Shown here piece by piece: positions 1-11,555 of a stretch of DNA of 43,141 bases (the stretch's first letter is position 1; each line of letters begins with the position of its first letter). This DNA comes from DASQWC01 sp035640475 (GTDB lineage Bacteria > Actinomycetota > JAICYB01), in NCBI GenBank assembly GCA_035640475.1, contig DASQWC010000187.1, positions 1 to 43,141 of the forward strand, in the 5' to 3' direction. A program made the position numbers and the translations under genes. The notes under the pieces were generated by a model, which saw nothing but the letters and a program-made list of their open reading frames with translations, was not told the DNA's origin and did not search any database.

Positions 1-1827
1 GGGAATCGGATCGATCACGGTGACGTCCTGACCCGCCGGGAGGTATGCGTCCGGATTCCCGGCCTGCGTGAAGGAGGTCTGCACCGTCTCCCAGTGGGCG
101 TCCTCGGAATCGGGAGAGCCCGGGTGGTCGTCGTCGAAGCGCTCGAGCACGATGTTCGCGATCGTGCCGGCCGAGATGCTGAGCGCATTGACGTTGGTCA
201 TCTGCGCAGTGATCCCGCCGTTGAAGAATCCTTCCTTCGGACCCTTCACAAAGAACTCGACGGCGTTCGCGCTCGCGTCGTAGGTGACGCCGGACTCGTC
301 ACACGAGAGCAGTGCGAGCGTGGGCGTCGCCGATTGGCACGGCGCGATGACGTCGATGTCGTCCTGTGCGGGCAGACCCGGGAACCTCGGCCGCGCCCTC
401 CCGCTCACTCGAATGCGCTTCGGGTTGTAGATGTAGCCGACCTTGCCGACCGGGTCGTAGCGGTGCGGCCGCTCCGTGAGCGCCGATGCGATCTGCGAGT
501 AGATCAAGCCCTTGTTGCCGTCGATGTGCATCTGCTCGGTCGTCGGATCGAACACCGTGTTCGGCGCGAGATGCGACAGCGACATCTCGTTGTCGATGCC
601 GACGGCGCCGAGACCGACCGTCTCCGACTCGAACCAGTCACCCAGCGATCCGGTGACTTGGTAGCCGATCGTGTCGATGACGGTGCCCCACTGGTCGGCG
701 ACCTCGAACAGCGTCCCGATGTACGGTGACCACGCAAGACGTCCGCTCTGATCGGCCCACGTGCGCAGTCCCTGGTCGACCGTGGCGAAGTTCTTGCGGT
801 AGTCACGCTCGCCCGATCCCATCAGCGTGTACGAGAAGGCGTTCGCCACGAGCTGACCGTGCAGATCGATGCCGCCGGCGAACCGCTGCCCGACCGGGTT
901 CTTCTTCGAGATCGACGACCGAATCTTACGCAGGACTTCGTAGTACGCCTTGATCTCCGGGTTCGATCCGGGCGTGTACGGACGGTAGGTGTACCCCACC
1001 GTCGGCCAATCGCGGTTGAGATCCATCCCGTTGCCGTTGTAACGGTGGAAGTAGACACTCGGCGTGTAGGTCGCGTTCAGTCCGCCGTCGTACGTTTCGG
1101 CGGGACCCAACGAGCCGCGCGCCCAGCCGTCCGGATTCGGATACATGAAGTACACAACCGACTTCTTAAGGACGTCCGCTGCCGTCGGCACCGGCTCATT
1201 GGTTTCGGTCTCGACAATCTTCTTGTCCGGGTAGTTCGCGGCCCACGTGACGAGGTCCTCGGCCGCGCGGATCGCACCTTCTGCCCCCGCGCGCTCGATG
1301 CCGTGGATCGAGCCTGCGTAGATGAAGTGGTAGCGCATGTTCTCCGGAATGGGCGAGCGCTTGTCGGTGACCTTCACCAGATACAGCGGACGACGGTCGC
1401 GGCCGAGCAATCGAAGCTTGCCGTCCTCGGTCGCGACCATGCGCCCGAGCCCGGCCGAGCGATAGTTCGGGTTGTCGTACGCCTCGTCGAGCCGGATCAG
1501 ATCGAAGTAGCGAGGGAACAGGTTCTCGAGCAGCTTCGAGCCTTCGACGAACTCCTGGTACGTGAGGAACTGTGCGACGCAAACGTTGCCCTTTGCCCAC
1601 GGCGAAGACGCAGGTGCGACGACGTCGTTGGCCCCGTCGCCGTTGGTGTCCTCCGAAAGACAGCCGTGCGGGTCCGGGAATGCGCGTCCATAGAGCGCGT
1701 AGGTCGCGGCGTCGGTTGCGACGGGATTCGGGACGGCCGATGCTTTGCCGTAATCGACCAGCGGCAACGCCGACGCCACGAGGGCGGCGAGCGCCAACAA
1801 GGTACGACCCCTGTATCGCGTCAGCAT
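1..1827 (-). CDS. secreted M14 zinc carboxypeptidase, cut by the left window edge
   Basis: The reading frame from ATG at 1827 runs to base 1 without a stop, so at least 609 residues are present and the C-terminus is missing. An N-terminal hydrophobic stretch (about residues 9-24, LLALAALVASALPLV) looks like a signal peptide. M14 signatures are visible: zinc ligands in SIHGIE (H175, E178) and DLHG (H323), and substrate-binding NPDG (231-234) and LNRD (N271, R272). E414 in DNEMS is a plausible general base. A calcium-binding-like DTNGDGAND loop lies at about 60-68. Beyond ~460 there is a beta-rich tail. The family cleaves C-terminal residues from peptides, here presumably outside the cell. It lies 43 bases downstream of tag and could be co-transcribed, although TACCTT 15 bases before the start may be its own -10. 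The family call is firm; substrate is unknown. Confidence 0.85.
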   Translation of the reverse strand, partial: MLTRYRGRTLLALAALVASALPLVDYGKASAVPNPVATDAATYALYGRAFPDPHGCLSEDTNGDGANDVVAPASSPWAKGNVCVAQFLTYQEFVEGSKLLENLFPRYFDLIRLDEAYDNPNYRSAGLGRMVATEDGKLRLLGRDRRPLYLVKVTDKRSPIPENMRYHFIYAGSIHGIERAGAEGAIRAAEDLVTWAANYPDKKIVETETNEPVPTAADVLKKSVVYFMYPNPDGWARGSLGPAETYDGGLNATYTPSVYFHRYNGNGMDLNRDWPTVGYTYRPYTPGSNPEIKAYYEVLRKIRSSISKKNPVGQRFAGGIDLHGQLVANAFSYTLMGSGERDYRKNFATVDQGLRTWADQSGRLAWSPYIGTLFEVADQWGTVIDTIGYQVTGSLGDWFESETVGLGAVGIDNEMSLSHLAPNTVFDPTTEQMHIDGNKGLIYSQIASALTERPHRYDPVGKVGYIYNPKRIRVSGRARPRFPGLPAQDDIDVIAPCQSATPTLALLSCDESGVTYDASANAVEFFVKGPKEGFFNGGITAQMTNVNALSISAGTIANIVLERFDDDHPGSPDSEDAHWETVQTSFTQAGNPDAYLPAGQDVTVIDPIP

Positions 1828-1870
1828 GTTCCTTGCGGCCGAAAGGTACCAGGTCTGCCCGGGGAAACGC

Positions 1871-2505
1871 TCACGACTTCTTGCCGGTTCGCGGCCGCTT
1901 GAATGCCTTGCGCAGGCCCTCGACCTCGGCCCGCGCGAAGCACCCCGTGAGGTGGTCGTTCACGATCCCCATCGCTTCCAGAAAGGAGTACACGGTCGTC
2001 GGGCCCACGAAGGCCCATCCCCGCTTCTTGAGGTCCTTACTCATCGCGATCGCTTCCGGGCTCGTCGTCGTCTTCGCGAGCGTCGCCCAGTCGAGCTTGC
2101 TCGGACGATTAGTCGGCTCGAAGCTCCACACGTAGGCGGCCAGGCTTCCGAACTCGTCTGCCAGTGACCCGTACTGCTTGGCGTTGTTGATGGCGGCCTC
2201 GATCTTGCCGCGGTGACGCACGATGCCGGCATCGTTCAGCAAGCGATCGACGTCGCGGGAGCCGAAGCGCGCGATCTTCGCAATGTCGAAACCCTTGAAC
2301 GCGTTCCGGAAGTTCTCGCGCTTGCGCAGGATCGTCAGCCAGCTCAGTCCCGACTGGAATCCTTCGAGGACGAGTTTCTCGAATAGACGCGAGTCGTCGG
2401 AGGCGGGACGTCCCCACTCCTTGTCGTGATAGTCGACGTACGCCGGATCACTCATCGCCCACGAGCAGCGGGCGACGCCGTCCTCGCCGACCTCGATGCC
2501 GCGCG

Positions 2506-2509
<4 letters not shown>
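1871..2509 (-). CDS. tag: DNA-3-methyladenine glycosylase I
   Basis: This 212-residue protein aligns along its whole length with E. coli Tag, which excises 3-methyladenine from alkylated DNA. The zinc-binding residues of Tag are all present: C15 in ARCSW, H28 in YHDKEW, and the His and Cys of VNDHLTGC near residues 184-188. The base-recognition residues correspond to E49 in LEGFQSGLSW and W57. The C-terminus is basic (RPRTGKKS). The start is GTG at 2509, overlapping the TGA of the upstream carboxylase gene by four bases, so translation is probably coupled. Why a repair glycosylase follows an acyl-CoA carboxylase is not obvious. The window also carries MGMT and an Ada-AlkA fusion at 23-25 kb, so three alkylation-repair genes lie within 23 kb. 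Confidence 0.95.
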
Positions 2510-4413
<1,904 letters not shown>

Positions 4414-4420
4414 GCCGCCA

Positions 4421-4426
4421 ATCCTA
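4421..4426 (-). promoter_or_regulatory. TANNNT -10 box of the carboxylase alpha operon
   Basis: TAGGAT on the minus strand ends seven bases before the GTG at 4413. No Shine-Dalgarno lies between, fitting a leaderless transcript. No convincing -35 is visible. Confidence 0.5.
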
Positions 4427-4451
4427 GAGAAGTCGTACGTTGCGCCGGTGA

Positions 4452-4457
4452 TAGCCT
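4452..4457 (+). promoter_or_regulatory. TANNNT -10 box of the BCCP-carboxyltransferase gene
   Basis: TAGCCT lies nine bases before the ATG at 4467. Both divergent promoters fit inside the 53-base gap 4414-4466, and I see no further motif there. Confidence 0.42.
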
Positions 4458-4466
4458 CGCCCGGCG

Positions 4467-6299
4467 ATGGCCAAGCGCGTCACGATCCCGGCTCCCATGC
4501 AGGGGACGATCGTCCGCATCGAGGTGTCGGTCGGCGCGCAAGTCGGGAGCGGCGACGCAGTGTTGGTCCTGGAATCGATGAAGATGGAGCACGTCGTCAC
4601 GTCCGGTCAGAGCGGCGTCGTGAAGAAGATCTCGGTCGCCGAAGGTGACACCGTCGACGAAGGCGACGCGCTCGCAGTCCTCGAGCCGCAAGACGTGAAG
4701 GTGGTCAAGTCGGCGAAGTCGAGGACGCGCAAGGCCGCCGAGATCCGAGCCGACCTCGCCGAGTCGATCGAACGCCACGCGCTCGGGCATGATGAACGTC
4801 GTCCGGCAGCCGTGGCGCGCCGTCGAAAGACGAAGCAACGCACGGCGCGCGAGAACATCGAGGACCTGTGCGATCCCGGCAGCTTCGCCGAATACGGCGC
4901 GCTCGCCGTCGCCGCGCAGCGACGCCGCCGTTCGGTCGAGGACCTCATCGAGAACACGCCGGCCGACGGCATGATCTGCGGCATCGGGCGCGTGAACGGC
5001 GACCTCTTCGGCGATGAGCAGTCGCGCTGCATCGTGATGTCCTACGACTACACCGTTCTCGCCGGAACGCAGGGCTTCCAGAACCATCGCAAGAAGGACC
5101 GCATGTTCGAGCTCGCCGAGCGGTACCGGCTCCCGGTCGTCTTCTTTACCGAGGGCGGCGGAGGTCGCCCCGGGGACACCGACGCAACCGGCGTGTCGGG
5201 CCTGGACGTCATGGCCTTCAATCTCTGGGGACGGCTCAGCGGCCTCGTCCCGCGGGTCGGCATCAACTCCGGACGCTGCTTCGCCGGCAACGCCGCGATC
5301 CTCGGCACCTGTGACGTCGTCATCGCCACGGCCCATTCGAACATCGGCATGGGCGGCCCGGCGATGATCGAGGGCGGAGGGCTCGGCATCGTCTCACCCG
5401 ACGAGGTCGGGCCCATGGACGTGCAGGTACCGAACGGCGTCGTCGACATCGCCGTGAAGGACGAGGCCGAAGCCGTTGCAGCGGCGAAGAAGTTCCTCTC
5501 GTACTTCCAGGGATCGGTCGCCGAATGGACGTGCGCCGATCAGCGCGAGCTGCGCGGGCTCATTCCGGAGAACCGGATGCGCATCTACGACGTCCGAACC
5601 GTCATCGAGACGATCGCCGACACCGGTTCGGTTCTCGAGCTGCGGCGCGACTTCGGGCTCGGCATGGTGACGGCGTTGATCCGCGTCGAGGGACGACCGC
5701 TCGGACTGATCGCGAACAATCCCGTGCATCTCGCCGGCGCCATCGACGCCGACGGCTCGGACAAGGCGTCGCGCTTCATGCAGCTGTGCGACGCCTTCGA
5801 CGTGCCGTTGCTGTTCCTGTGCGACACGCCGGGGATCATGGTCGGCACGGAGGTCGAGCGCACGGCCCTCGTCCGCCACGTCGCCCGTATGTTCGTCACC
5901 GGCGCGAGCCTCACCGTCCCGTTCTTCACGATCGTGCTGCGCAAGGGATACGGACTGGGCGCCCAGGCGATGGCCGGCGGCAGCTTCAAGGCACCGATGT
6001 TCCTCGTGGCGTGGCCGACGGGTGAGTTCGGGGGCATGGGCCTGGAGGGCGCGGTGAAGCTCGGGTTCCGCAAGGAGCTCGAAGCCATCGAGGACGACGA
6101 CGAGCGCGAGAAGGTCTTCCAGGAGATGGTCGCGCGCTCCTACGAGCACGGGAAGGCCCTCAACGCCGCCACGCACTTCGAGTTCGACGACGTGATCGAC
6201 CCGGCCGAATCGCGCACGTGGATCATGTCGGCATTGCGCTCCGCGCCGCCGCCGCTGAAGCGAGAGGGCAAGAAGCGCCCGATGATCGACACCTGGTGA
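4467..6299 (+). CDS. BCCP-carboxyltransferase fusion (acyl-CoA carboxylase beta type)
   Basis: 610 residues. Residues 1-73 form a complete biotinyl/lipoyl domain with ESMKMEH (biotin lysine K39). After a charged linker (about 75-120) comes a full carboxyltransferase: ENIEDLCDPGSFAEYG, then a first crotonase-like half with FFTEGGGG and INSGRCFAGNA, and a second half with DTPGIMVG, KGYGLGAQAM and WPTGEFGGMG. The enzyme moves CO2 from carboxybiotin to an acyl-CoA. Beta subunits normally lack a biotin domain, so the fusion is unusual, all the more because the divergent alpha subunit has its own BCCP. Possibly the fused carrier gives a tethered biotin and the partner supplies only biotin carboxylase activity. 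The acyl-CoA substrate cannot be told from sequence. The next gene overlaps by four bases. Confidence 0.9.
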   Translation: MAKRVTIPAPMQGTIVRIEVSVGAQVGSGDAVLVLESMKMEHVVTSGQSGVVKKISVAEGDTVDEGDALAVLEPQDVKVVKSAKSRTRKAAEIRADLAESIERHALGHDERRPAAVARRRKTKQRTARENIEDLCDPGSFAEYGALAVAAQRRRRSVEDLIENTPADGMICGIGRVNGDLFGDEQSRCIVMSYDYTVLAGTQGFQNHRKKDRMFELAERYRLPVVFFTEGGGGRPGDTDATGVSGLDVMAFNLWGRLSGLVPRVGINSGRCFAGNAAILGTCDVVIATAHSNIGMGGPAMIEGGGLGIVSPDEVGPMDVQVPNGVVDIAVKDEAEAVAAAKKFLSYFQGSVAEWTCADQRELRGLIPENRMRIYDVRTVIETIADTGSVLELRRDFGLGMVTALIRVEGRPLGLIANNPVHLAGAIDADGSDKASRFMQLCDAFDVPLLFLCDTPGIMVGTEVERTALVRHVARMFVTGASLTVPFFTIVLRKGYGLGAQAMAGGSFKAPMFLVAWPTGEFGGMGLEGAVKLGFRKELEAIEDDDEREKVFQEMVARSYEHGKALNAATHFEFDDVIDPAESRTWIMSALRSAPPPLKREGKKRPMIDTW

Positions 6300-6733
6300 G
6301 CCGGGCCGACCGCTTTCGCTGGTACTTCCGCATCGGCAATCGTCTCGAAGCGCTTTCGCTGCGTTGGCTCGGGACGAGCGGCGGAAAGCTCGTCCGGCGG
6401 TCCGTGCTGCTTCTCGAGACGACAGGCCGCCGAACAGGGAAGCGTCGTTGGGCACCCGTCGTCTATTGGAAAGAAGACGATTCCTACTTCATCGGCGGAG
6501 GCGCGGCGGGCATGAGTCGTGTCGACTGGATTGCGAATCTGAACGCCGACCCCAACGCGGCCGTATGGATCAGGCGAAAACGCATTCCGGTCGTCGCACA
6601 CCGTCTCAAAGGAAAGGCGTACAAACGAGCGCGGGAGTACGCGTTCGAACGCTGGCCGCACGCGGTGAAGTACGTGCGGCGGTCCGGGCGCCCGATCCCG
6701 TACTTCCGGCTCGACGCCGTTACTCGCGGTTGA
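6296..6733 (+). CDS. Ddn-type deazaflavin-dependent nitroreductase family protein
   Basis: 145 residues from GTG at 6296, which overlaps the TGA of the carboxyltransferase as GTGA; longer upstream starts would lie inside that gene. The core LLLETTGRRTGKRRWAPVVYW, the glycine-rich FIGGGAAG, and the DWIANLNADPNAAVWIRRK segment match the F420H2-dependent Ddn/DUF385 family (split beta-barrel fold). Members reduce quinones, nitroimidazoles or unsaturated lactones with F420H2, or have no known substrate. It is probably cytosolic or membrane-associated. A second, more canonical member lies at 8250. Its 3-prime end overlaps the convergent LLM gene by 14 bases. Family assignment is good; function is open. 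Confidence 0.8.
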   Translation: MSRADRFRWYFRIGNRLEALSLRWLGTSGGKLVRRSVLLLETTGRRTGKRRWAPVVYWKEDDSYFIGGGAAGMSRVDWIANLNADPNAAVWIRRKRIPVVAHRLKGKAYKRAREYAFERWPHAVKYVRRSGRPIPYFRLDAVTRG

Positions 6734-7754
6734 CTTCGCCTACGAGGTCGATCAGCTGTGCGAGCGCGCCCAGCCGCGCGTCGAGGTCGCGGCCGGGCAA
6801 TCCGGCTCGAAGCGTCGTCACACCTGCGTTGCGATAGACGCGCAGCCGCTCGAGGACCATGTCCTTCGTGCCGATGAGGTTCGTGCGCAACGCGATCTCG
6901 ACCGGGACGCGGTCCGCCGCCTCCTCGCGCTTTCCCTCGAGCCAGAGCGCTTGGACGGCGCGGGCGTCGTCCGCGAAGCCCTGGCGCTCGAAGGCGTCCT
7001 TGTAGAAGTTCTGGTTACGGGAGCCCATCGCGCCGAACATGAACGCGTAGCCGCGCGCGTGGCGCTTGGCCGTCTCGTCGACGTCGTCGGTGAACTCGAC
7101 GCCGACCGCGACGTTGTAGTCGAAGCCGTCGAGCGACCGTCCGGCCGCCTCGGCGCCCGCGCGGATCTCGTCGAAGAACACGTCGGCGCTCTCCGGCATG
7201 AACGACGTCCCGACCCAGCCGTCGGCGAGCTCGCCGGTCAGCCGCAGGTTCGCCGGGCCGAGCGATGCAACGTACACGGGCATCTCGACGGGCGGAGCCG
7301 ACACGCGAATCGAGCGGCCGGGCCCGTCGGGCAGCGGGAGTGTGTACAGCTCGCCGTCGTAGGCGAGCTTTTCGCCGCTCACGATGCGCTTGACGATCTC
7401 GATGGTCTCGCGCGTGCGTTGAATGGGCTTGCGGAACCGGACGCCGTGCCAGCCCTCCATCACCTGCGGACCGGACGTGCCGACGCCGAGCAGAAAGCGT
7501 CCGTTGGACAGCGCCTGCATCGACATCGCGGCCATCGCGAGGTTCGCGGGCGTCCGGGCGCCGAGCTGCACGATGCCCGAGCCGAGCTTGATCGTCGACG
7601 TCTTCGCGGCGAGGAACGCGAGCGGTGTGAGGGCGTCGTAGCCCCACGCCTCTGCGCTCCACACCGAATGGACGCCGAGCCGCTCGGCCTCCTGAGCGAA
7701 ATCGACGCCGTCGGCGCCGTACGCCGACGCCCACGTGGAGACGCGCAGCGTCAC
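6720..7754 (-). CDS. LLM-class F420-dependent oxidoreductase
   Basis: 344 residues with the luciferase-like (beta/alpha)8 pattern: VSTWASAYGADGVDFAQEAERLG at the N-terminus, then LAFLAAKTSTIKLGSGI, TPANLAMAAMSMQALSNGRFLLGVG and GPQVMEGWHG, ending with MVLERLRVYRNAGVTTLRAG. These motifs resemble the F420-binding subgroup common in actinobacteria rather than FMN monooxygenases. The start is GTG at 7754, four bases overlapping the stop of the SRPBCC gene; an in-frame extension upstream would run through that gene and reads as low-complexity shadow. It is the last gene of a four-gene unit (carboxyltransferase, Ddn-like, SRPBCC, LLM), suggesting a shared pathway acting on an acyl-CoA or lipid-like substrate. 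The exact reaction is unknown. Confidence 0.85.
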   Translation of the reverse strand: MTLRVSTWASAYGADGVDFAQEAERLGVHSVWSAEAWGYDALTPLAFLAAKTSTIKLGSGIVQLGARTPANLAMAAMSMQALSNGRFLLGVGTSGPQVMEGWHGVRFRKPIQRTRETIEIVKRIVSGEKLAYDGELYTLPLPDGPGRSIRVSAPPVEMPVYVASLGPANLRLTGELADGWVGTSFMPESADVFFDEIRAGAEAAGRSLDGFDYNVAVGVEFTDDVDETAKRHARGYAFMFGAMGSRNQNFYKDAFERQGFADDARAVQALWLEGKREEAADRVPVEIALRTNLIGTKDMVLERLRVYRNAGVTTLRAGLPGRDLDARLGALAQLIDLVGEVNRE

Positions 7755-8245
7755 GCGCGTTCGGCCAGAGCTTTGATGCCTTCGACCGTCGCCGTCATGT
7801 TGCGGCGGTGCTCCTCGCAGCGGCGTTCGATGATGCGTTCCTCTTTGTCGGGCATCGCGTCGATGGCCGCGTTGAGCCCGGATCGGCCGGGACCCATTCG
7901 CATCCATTGCTTGAGAAGCGTGCCGTCGCCGTCCGGCACGAGCTCGAAGCGCCATTGGGCGCCGGGCTCCTCACCCTCACCGATCTGCCACGCGAAGAGC
8001 CGTTCGGGATCACAGCCGACGACGTACGACGTGGTTTCCCACTCCCCGACGGCCGGGTGCTTGTTCCGCCCTTTGAACGTCGCGCCGAGCGCGGCCCGGG
8101 TTGCCGGCTCGATCCACTCGGCTCCTTGGAATTCCGACGAGAAGCGCGCGGGCAGGTTGATGTCGGTTACGAGCTCCCACACACGGGACGGCGGCGCGTC
8201 GATGTGGATCTCGACTTGCGCCGTCGGCCCGTCCGCGTAACGCAC
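7751..8245 (-). CDS. SRPBCC-fold (START/Bet v1-like) protein
   Basis: 164 residues from GTG at 8245. The opening AQVEIHIDAPPSRVWELVTDINLPARF is the standard SRPBCC beginning (beta strand, then the helix after APP..VW), and the later WRFELVPDGDGTLLKQWMRMGPG is the back part of the helix-grip fold. This fold encloses hydrophobic ligands and includes polyketide cyclases and lipid-transfer proteins; no catalytic residue can be named. It lies four bases after the Ddn-like gene and overlaps the downstream LLM gene by four bases, so the three are surely one transcript. A longer in-frame start inside the preceding gene is less likely because those residues are serine/arginine-rich shadow. Confidence 0.8.
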   Translation of the reverse strand: MRYADGPTAQVEIHIDAPPSRVWELVTDINLPARFSSEFQGAEWIEPATRAALGATFKGRNKHPAVGEWETTSYVVGCDPERLFAWQIGEGEEPGAQWRFELVPDGDGTLLKQWMRMGPGRSGLNAAIDAMPDKEERIIERRCEEHRRNMTATVEGIKALAERA

Positions 8246-8249
8246 GGAC

Positions 8250-8657
8250 TCAGTCTGCGCGCTCGAGCACGATGACGGGAATCTGGCGATCCGTCTTCTT
8301 CTCGTAGTCGGCGAAGCCGGGCATGAGCTGCTTCTGCTTCGTCCAGATCCGCTCACGCTCCTCGCCGACGGCCTCCCTGGCCTTCACCTTGTGCGTCACG
8401 GTTCCGACCTCGACCTCGACGTCTGGATGGGCCAGGACGTTCCGATACCACTCGGGATGCGTCGGTGCGCCTCCCTTCGAACCGAAGACCGCGTAGCCGT
8501 TGTCCAGCCTCTGGTACGCGAGCGGATTCACCCGCGGCTTGCCGCTCTTGCGCCCCTTGCTGTGGAGCAGAAGAAGCGTTGCCCCCTCGAACGGTCCGCC
8601 GACCTTGCCTTCGTTCTCGTGGAACTCGTCGATGATCTTGGTATTCCAGTCGGACAT
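8250..8657 (-). CDS. Ddn-family F420H2-dependent oxidoreductase
   Basis: 135 residues, a textbook member of the deazaflavin-dependent nitroreductase family: NEGKVGGPFEGATLLLL, then HSKGRKSGKPRVNPLAY (cofactor phosphate-binding basic loop), GSKGGAPTHPEWYRNVLAHPDV, and the closing PGFADYEKKTDRQIPVIVLER. Such proteins bind F420H2 and reduce quinones or nitro compounds. The ATG at 8657 has a good Shine-Dalgarno, AAAGGAG five bases upstream. The gene follows the MCC-beta-like carboxyltransferase after 56 bases and is followed closely by SRPBCC and LLM genes. With the LLM enzyme, two F420-type enzymes share one operon, which makes a coupled F420 redox step plausible but unproven. Confidence 0.9.
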   Translation of the reverse strand: MSDWNTKIIDEFHENEGKVGGPFEGATLLLLHSKGRKSGKPRVNPLAYQRLDNGYAVFGSKGGAPTHPEWYRNVLAHPDVEVEVGTVTHKVKAREAVGEERERIWTKQKQLMPGFADYEKKTDRQIPVIVLERAD

Positions 8658-8713
8658 GGCGACTCCTTTCTCCCTGTCGCCTGAACCGGCTTCGCCCGCG
8701 GTTTGTTCCCCTG

Positions 8714-10351
<1,638 letters not shown>

Positions 10352-10356
10352 CCTCA

Positions 10357-10363
10357 TACGGTA
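10357..10363. promoter_or_regulatory. symmetric bidirectional -10 box (TACGGTA)
   Basis: TACGGTA contains TANNNT on both strands: TACGGT at 10357-10362 facing the ASCH gene (ATG 10373, ten bases on) and TACCGT at 10363-10358 facing the carboxyltransferase gene (ATG 10351, six bases on). The two start codons are only about 21 bases apart, leaving no space for separate promoters. Confidence 0.5.
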
Positions 10364-10372
10364 GCCATCCAC

Positions 10373-10672
10373 ATGAAGCCGCTGCCTTTCCGGGACGACA
10401 TGCTCGAGGCAATCCGGGCCGGCCGGAAGTCGTGCACGGCCCGAACCAAGCGATTCGGCAAGCCCGGCGACCTTCTCGATACGCAAGGCGCCGGGACGGT
10501 CAGGCTCGTCTCCGTCGAGAAGCTGCCGCTTGCCGTCGTCCGCGACGAGCACTGGGCGCAGGAGGGCATGTCGTCGCCCGAAGACTTCGTGCGCGTCTGG
10601 GCCGAGATCCATTCGCACAAAGGGTTCGTGCCCGACCAGATGGTCTGGCTGCATACCTTCGAGCCGGCATGA
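10373..10672 (+). CDS. ASCH-domain protein
   Basis: 99 residues. The start MKPLPFRDDMLEAIRAGRK followed by SCTARTKRFGKPGDLL carries the ASCH signature G.K..T.R, and the end ...GFVPDQMVWLHTFEP completes the small PUA-like beta-barrel. ASCH domains are thought to bind RNA, and some (YqfB) are amidohydrolases acting on N4-acetylcytidine; which applies here is unknown. The ATG at 10373 is set by the bidirectional -10 box just upstream, and the stop overlaps the next ATG (ATGA). It leads a three-gene operon with DUF402 and VOC proteins. An in-frame extension far upstream would lie antisense to the carboxyltransferase and is not credible. Confidence 0.82.
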   Translation: MKPLPFRDDMLEAIRAGRKSCTARTKRFGKPGDLLDTQGAGTVRLVSVEKLPLAVVRDEHWAQEGMSSPEDFVRVWAEIHSHKGFVPDQMVWLHTFEPA

Positions 10673-11169
10673 AAGTGCATTGCGAGCTGCCGAAGTGGGT
10701 CGAGCACCCGCACTACCAATTCGACGCCGACCTGCTCGGCCGCGATGAGTACGGCACGTGGCTCGGATGTCCGCCGGGGACGCCGTTCATCGGACCGAAG
10801 AGTCCCGGCACCTGGCACCACGCCATGGCGATCCTCGTGCCCGACAACGAGTGGTGGCTGGTGACCTATCAGGGCCAAGGCGAGCCGCAGAACCTCGAGG
10901 TCTACGTCGACATCACGACGCCGGCCGAGTGGCCGAGCGAAACGGTCTGCCGCGCGATCGACCTCGACCTCGACGTGGCCCGCTTCCGGGACGGCCGCAT
11001 CGAGCTCCTCGACGAGGACGAGTTCGAGGAGCATCGCGCGGCGTTCGCCTATCCGGACGACGTCGCCGAGCGCGCGCTCACGACCGCACAGTCGGTGCTC
11101 GACGCGATGCGGGAGCGGCGCGAGCCCTTCGACTCCGCCGGCTTCCGGTGGCTCGAGCAGATCACATGA
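10669..11169 (+). CDS. DUF402-domain protein
   Basis: 166 residues. The N-terminal half matches the DUF402/FomD-like barrel: YQFDADLLGRDEYGTWLGCPPGTP, WHHAMAILVPDNEWWLVTYQG, EVYVDITTPAEW, and the acidic IDLDLDVARFRDGRIELLDEDEFEEH. The acidic pairs in VDIT, LDLDV and DEDEF are where members with nucleoside di/triphosphatase or FomD-type hydrolase activity bind metal. The C-terminal ALTTAQSVLDAMRERREPF is a helical tail typical of this family. It is translationally coupled to the ASCH gene before it and the VOC gene after it (both ATGA). A link with the ASCH protein in RNA or nucleotide metabolism is possible, but only by association. Confidence 0.8.
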   Translation: MKVHCELPKWVEHPHYQFDADLLGRDEYGTWLGCPPGTPFIGPKSPGTWHHAMAILVPDNEWWLVTYQGQGEPQNLEVYVDITTPAEWPSETVCRAIDLDLDVARFRDGRIELLDEDEFEEHRAAFAYPDDVAERALTTAQSVLDAMRERREPFDSAGFRWLEQIT

Positions 11170-11555
11170 CGTTCGGCTCCCTCGACTTCGTCTACACGCC
11201 GTCGAACGATCCGGCCGCCGATCGCGACTACTTCGTGAACGTGTTGGGCGCGGAGGAAGTCTTCGCCATCGAGGCGGGAGAGGAGCGCGTGGCCGCCGTC
11301 CGGCTCGGCGACGGTCCCCTCTTGATTTTCGCCGGACACCTCGAGGGTGAGCGTCCCTTCCTCATCTACCGGGCCGAGGACTTCGACGCGGCCTTGAAAG
11401 AGATCGAGAGCAGCGGCTGGGAGCCAGCCGAGCGCTTCGAGATCCCGCACGGCCCGTGCTGCACGTTCGAGACGCCCGGCCGCCATCGGATCGGCGTCTA
11501 TCAGCTGACGCGCCCCGAGGTCGGCGACCACTTCGCCGGCCGGAAGGACTTCTAG
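11166..11555 (+). CDS. VOC-fold (glyoxalase/dioxygenase superfamily) protein
   Basis: 129 residues from ATG at 11166, overlapping the previous TGA. Two beta-alpha-beta-beta-beta halves are visible: FGSLDFVYTPSNDPAADRDYFVNVLGAE with VAAVRLGDGPLLIFAGH, then FLIYRAEDFDAALKEIESSGWE with GPCCTFETPGRHRIGVYQL. The usual metal ligands (His/Glu at strands 1, 4, 5 and 8) are not all clear: a His near GH, and no obvious acidic ligand at the last strand. It may therefore be a binding protein rather than a metalloenzyme. It ends the ASCH-DUF402-VOC operon and overlaps the convergent peptidase gene by four bases. Confidence 0.78.
   Translation: MTFGSLDFVYTPSNDPAADRDYFVNVLGAEEVFAIEAGEERVAAVRLGDGPLLIFAGHLEGERPFLIYRAEDFDAALKEIESSGWEPAERFEIPHGPCCTFETPGRHRIGVYQLTRPEVGDHFAGRKDF

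Noticed and set aside
8658..8713. AACCG/CGGTT hairpin between the carboxyltransferase and Ddn-like genes as terminator
   Set aside because: Five-base stem; on the transcribed (minus) strand it is not followed by a T-run. Left unannotated.
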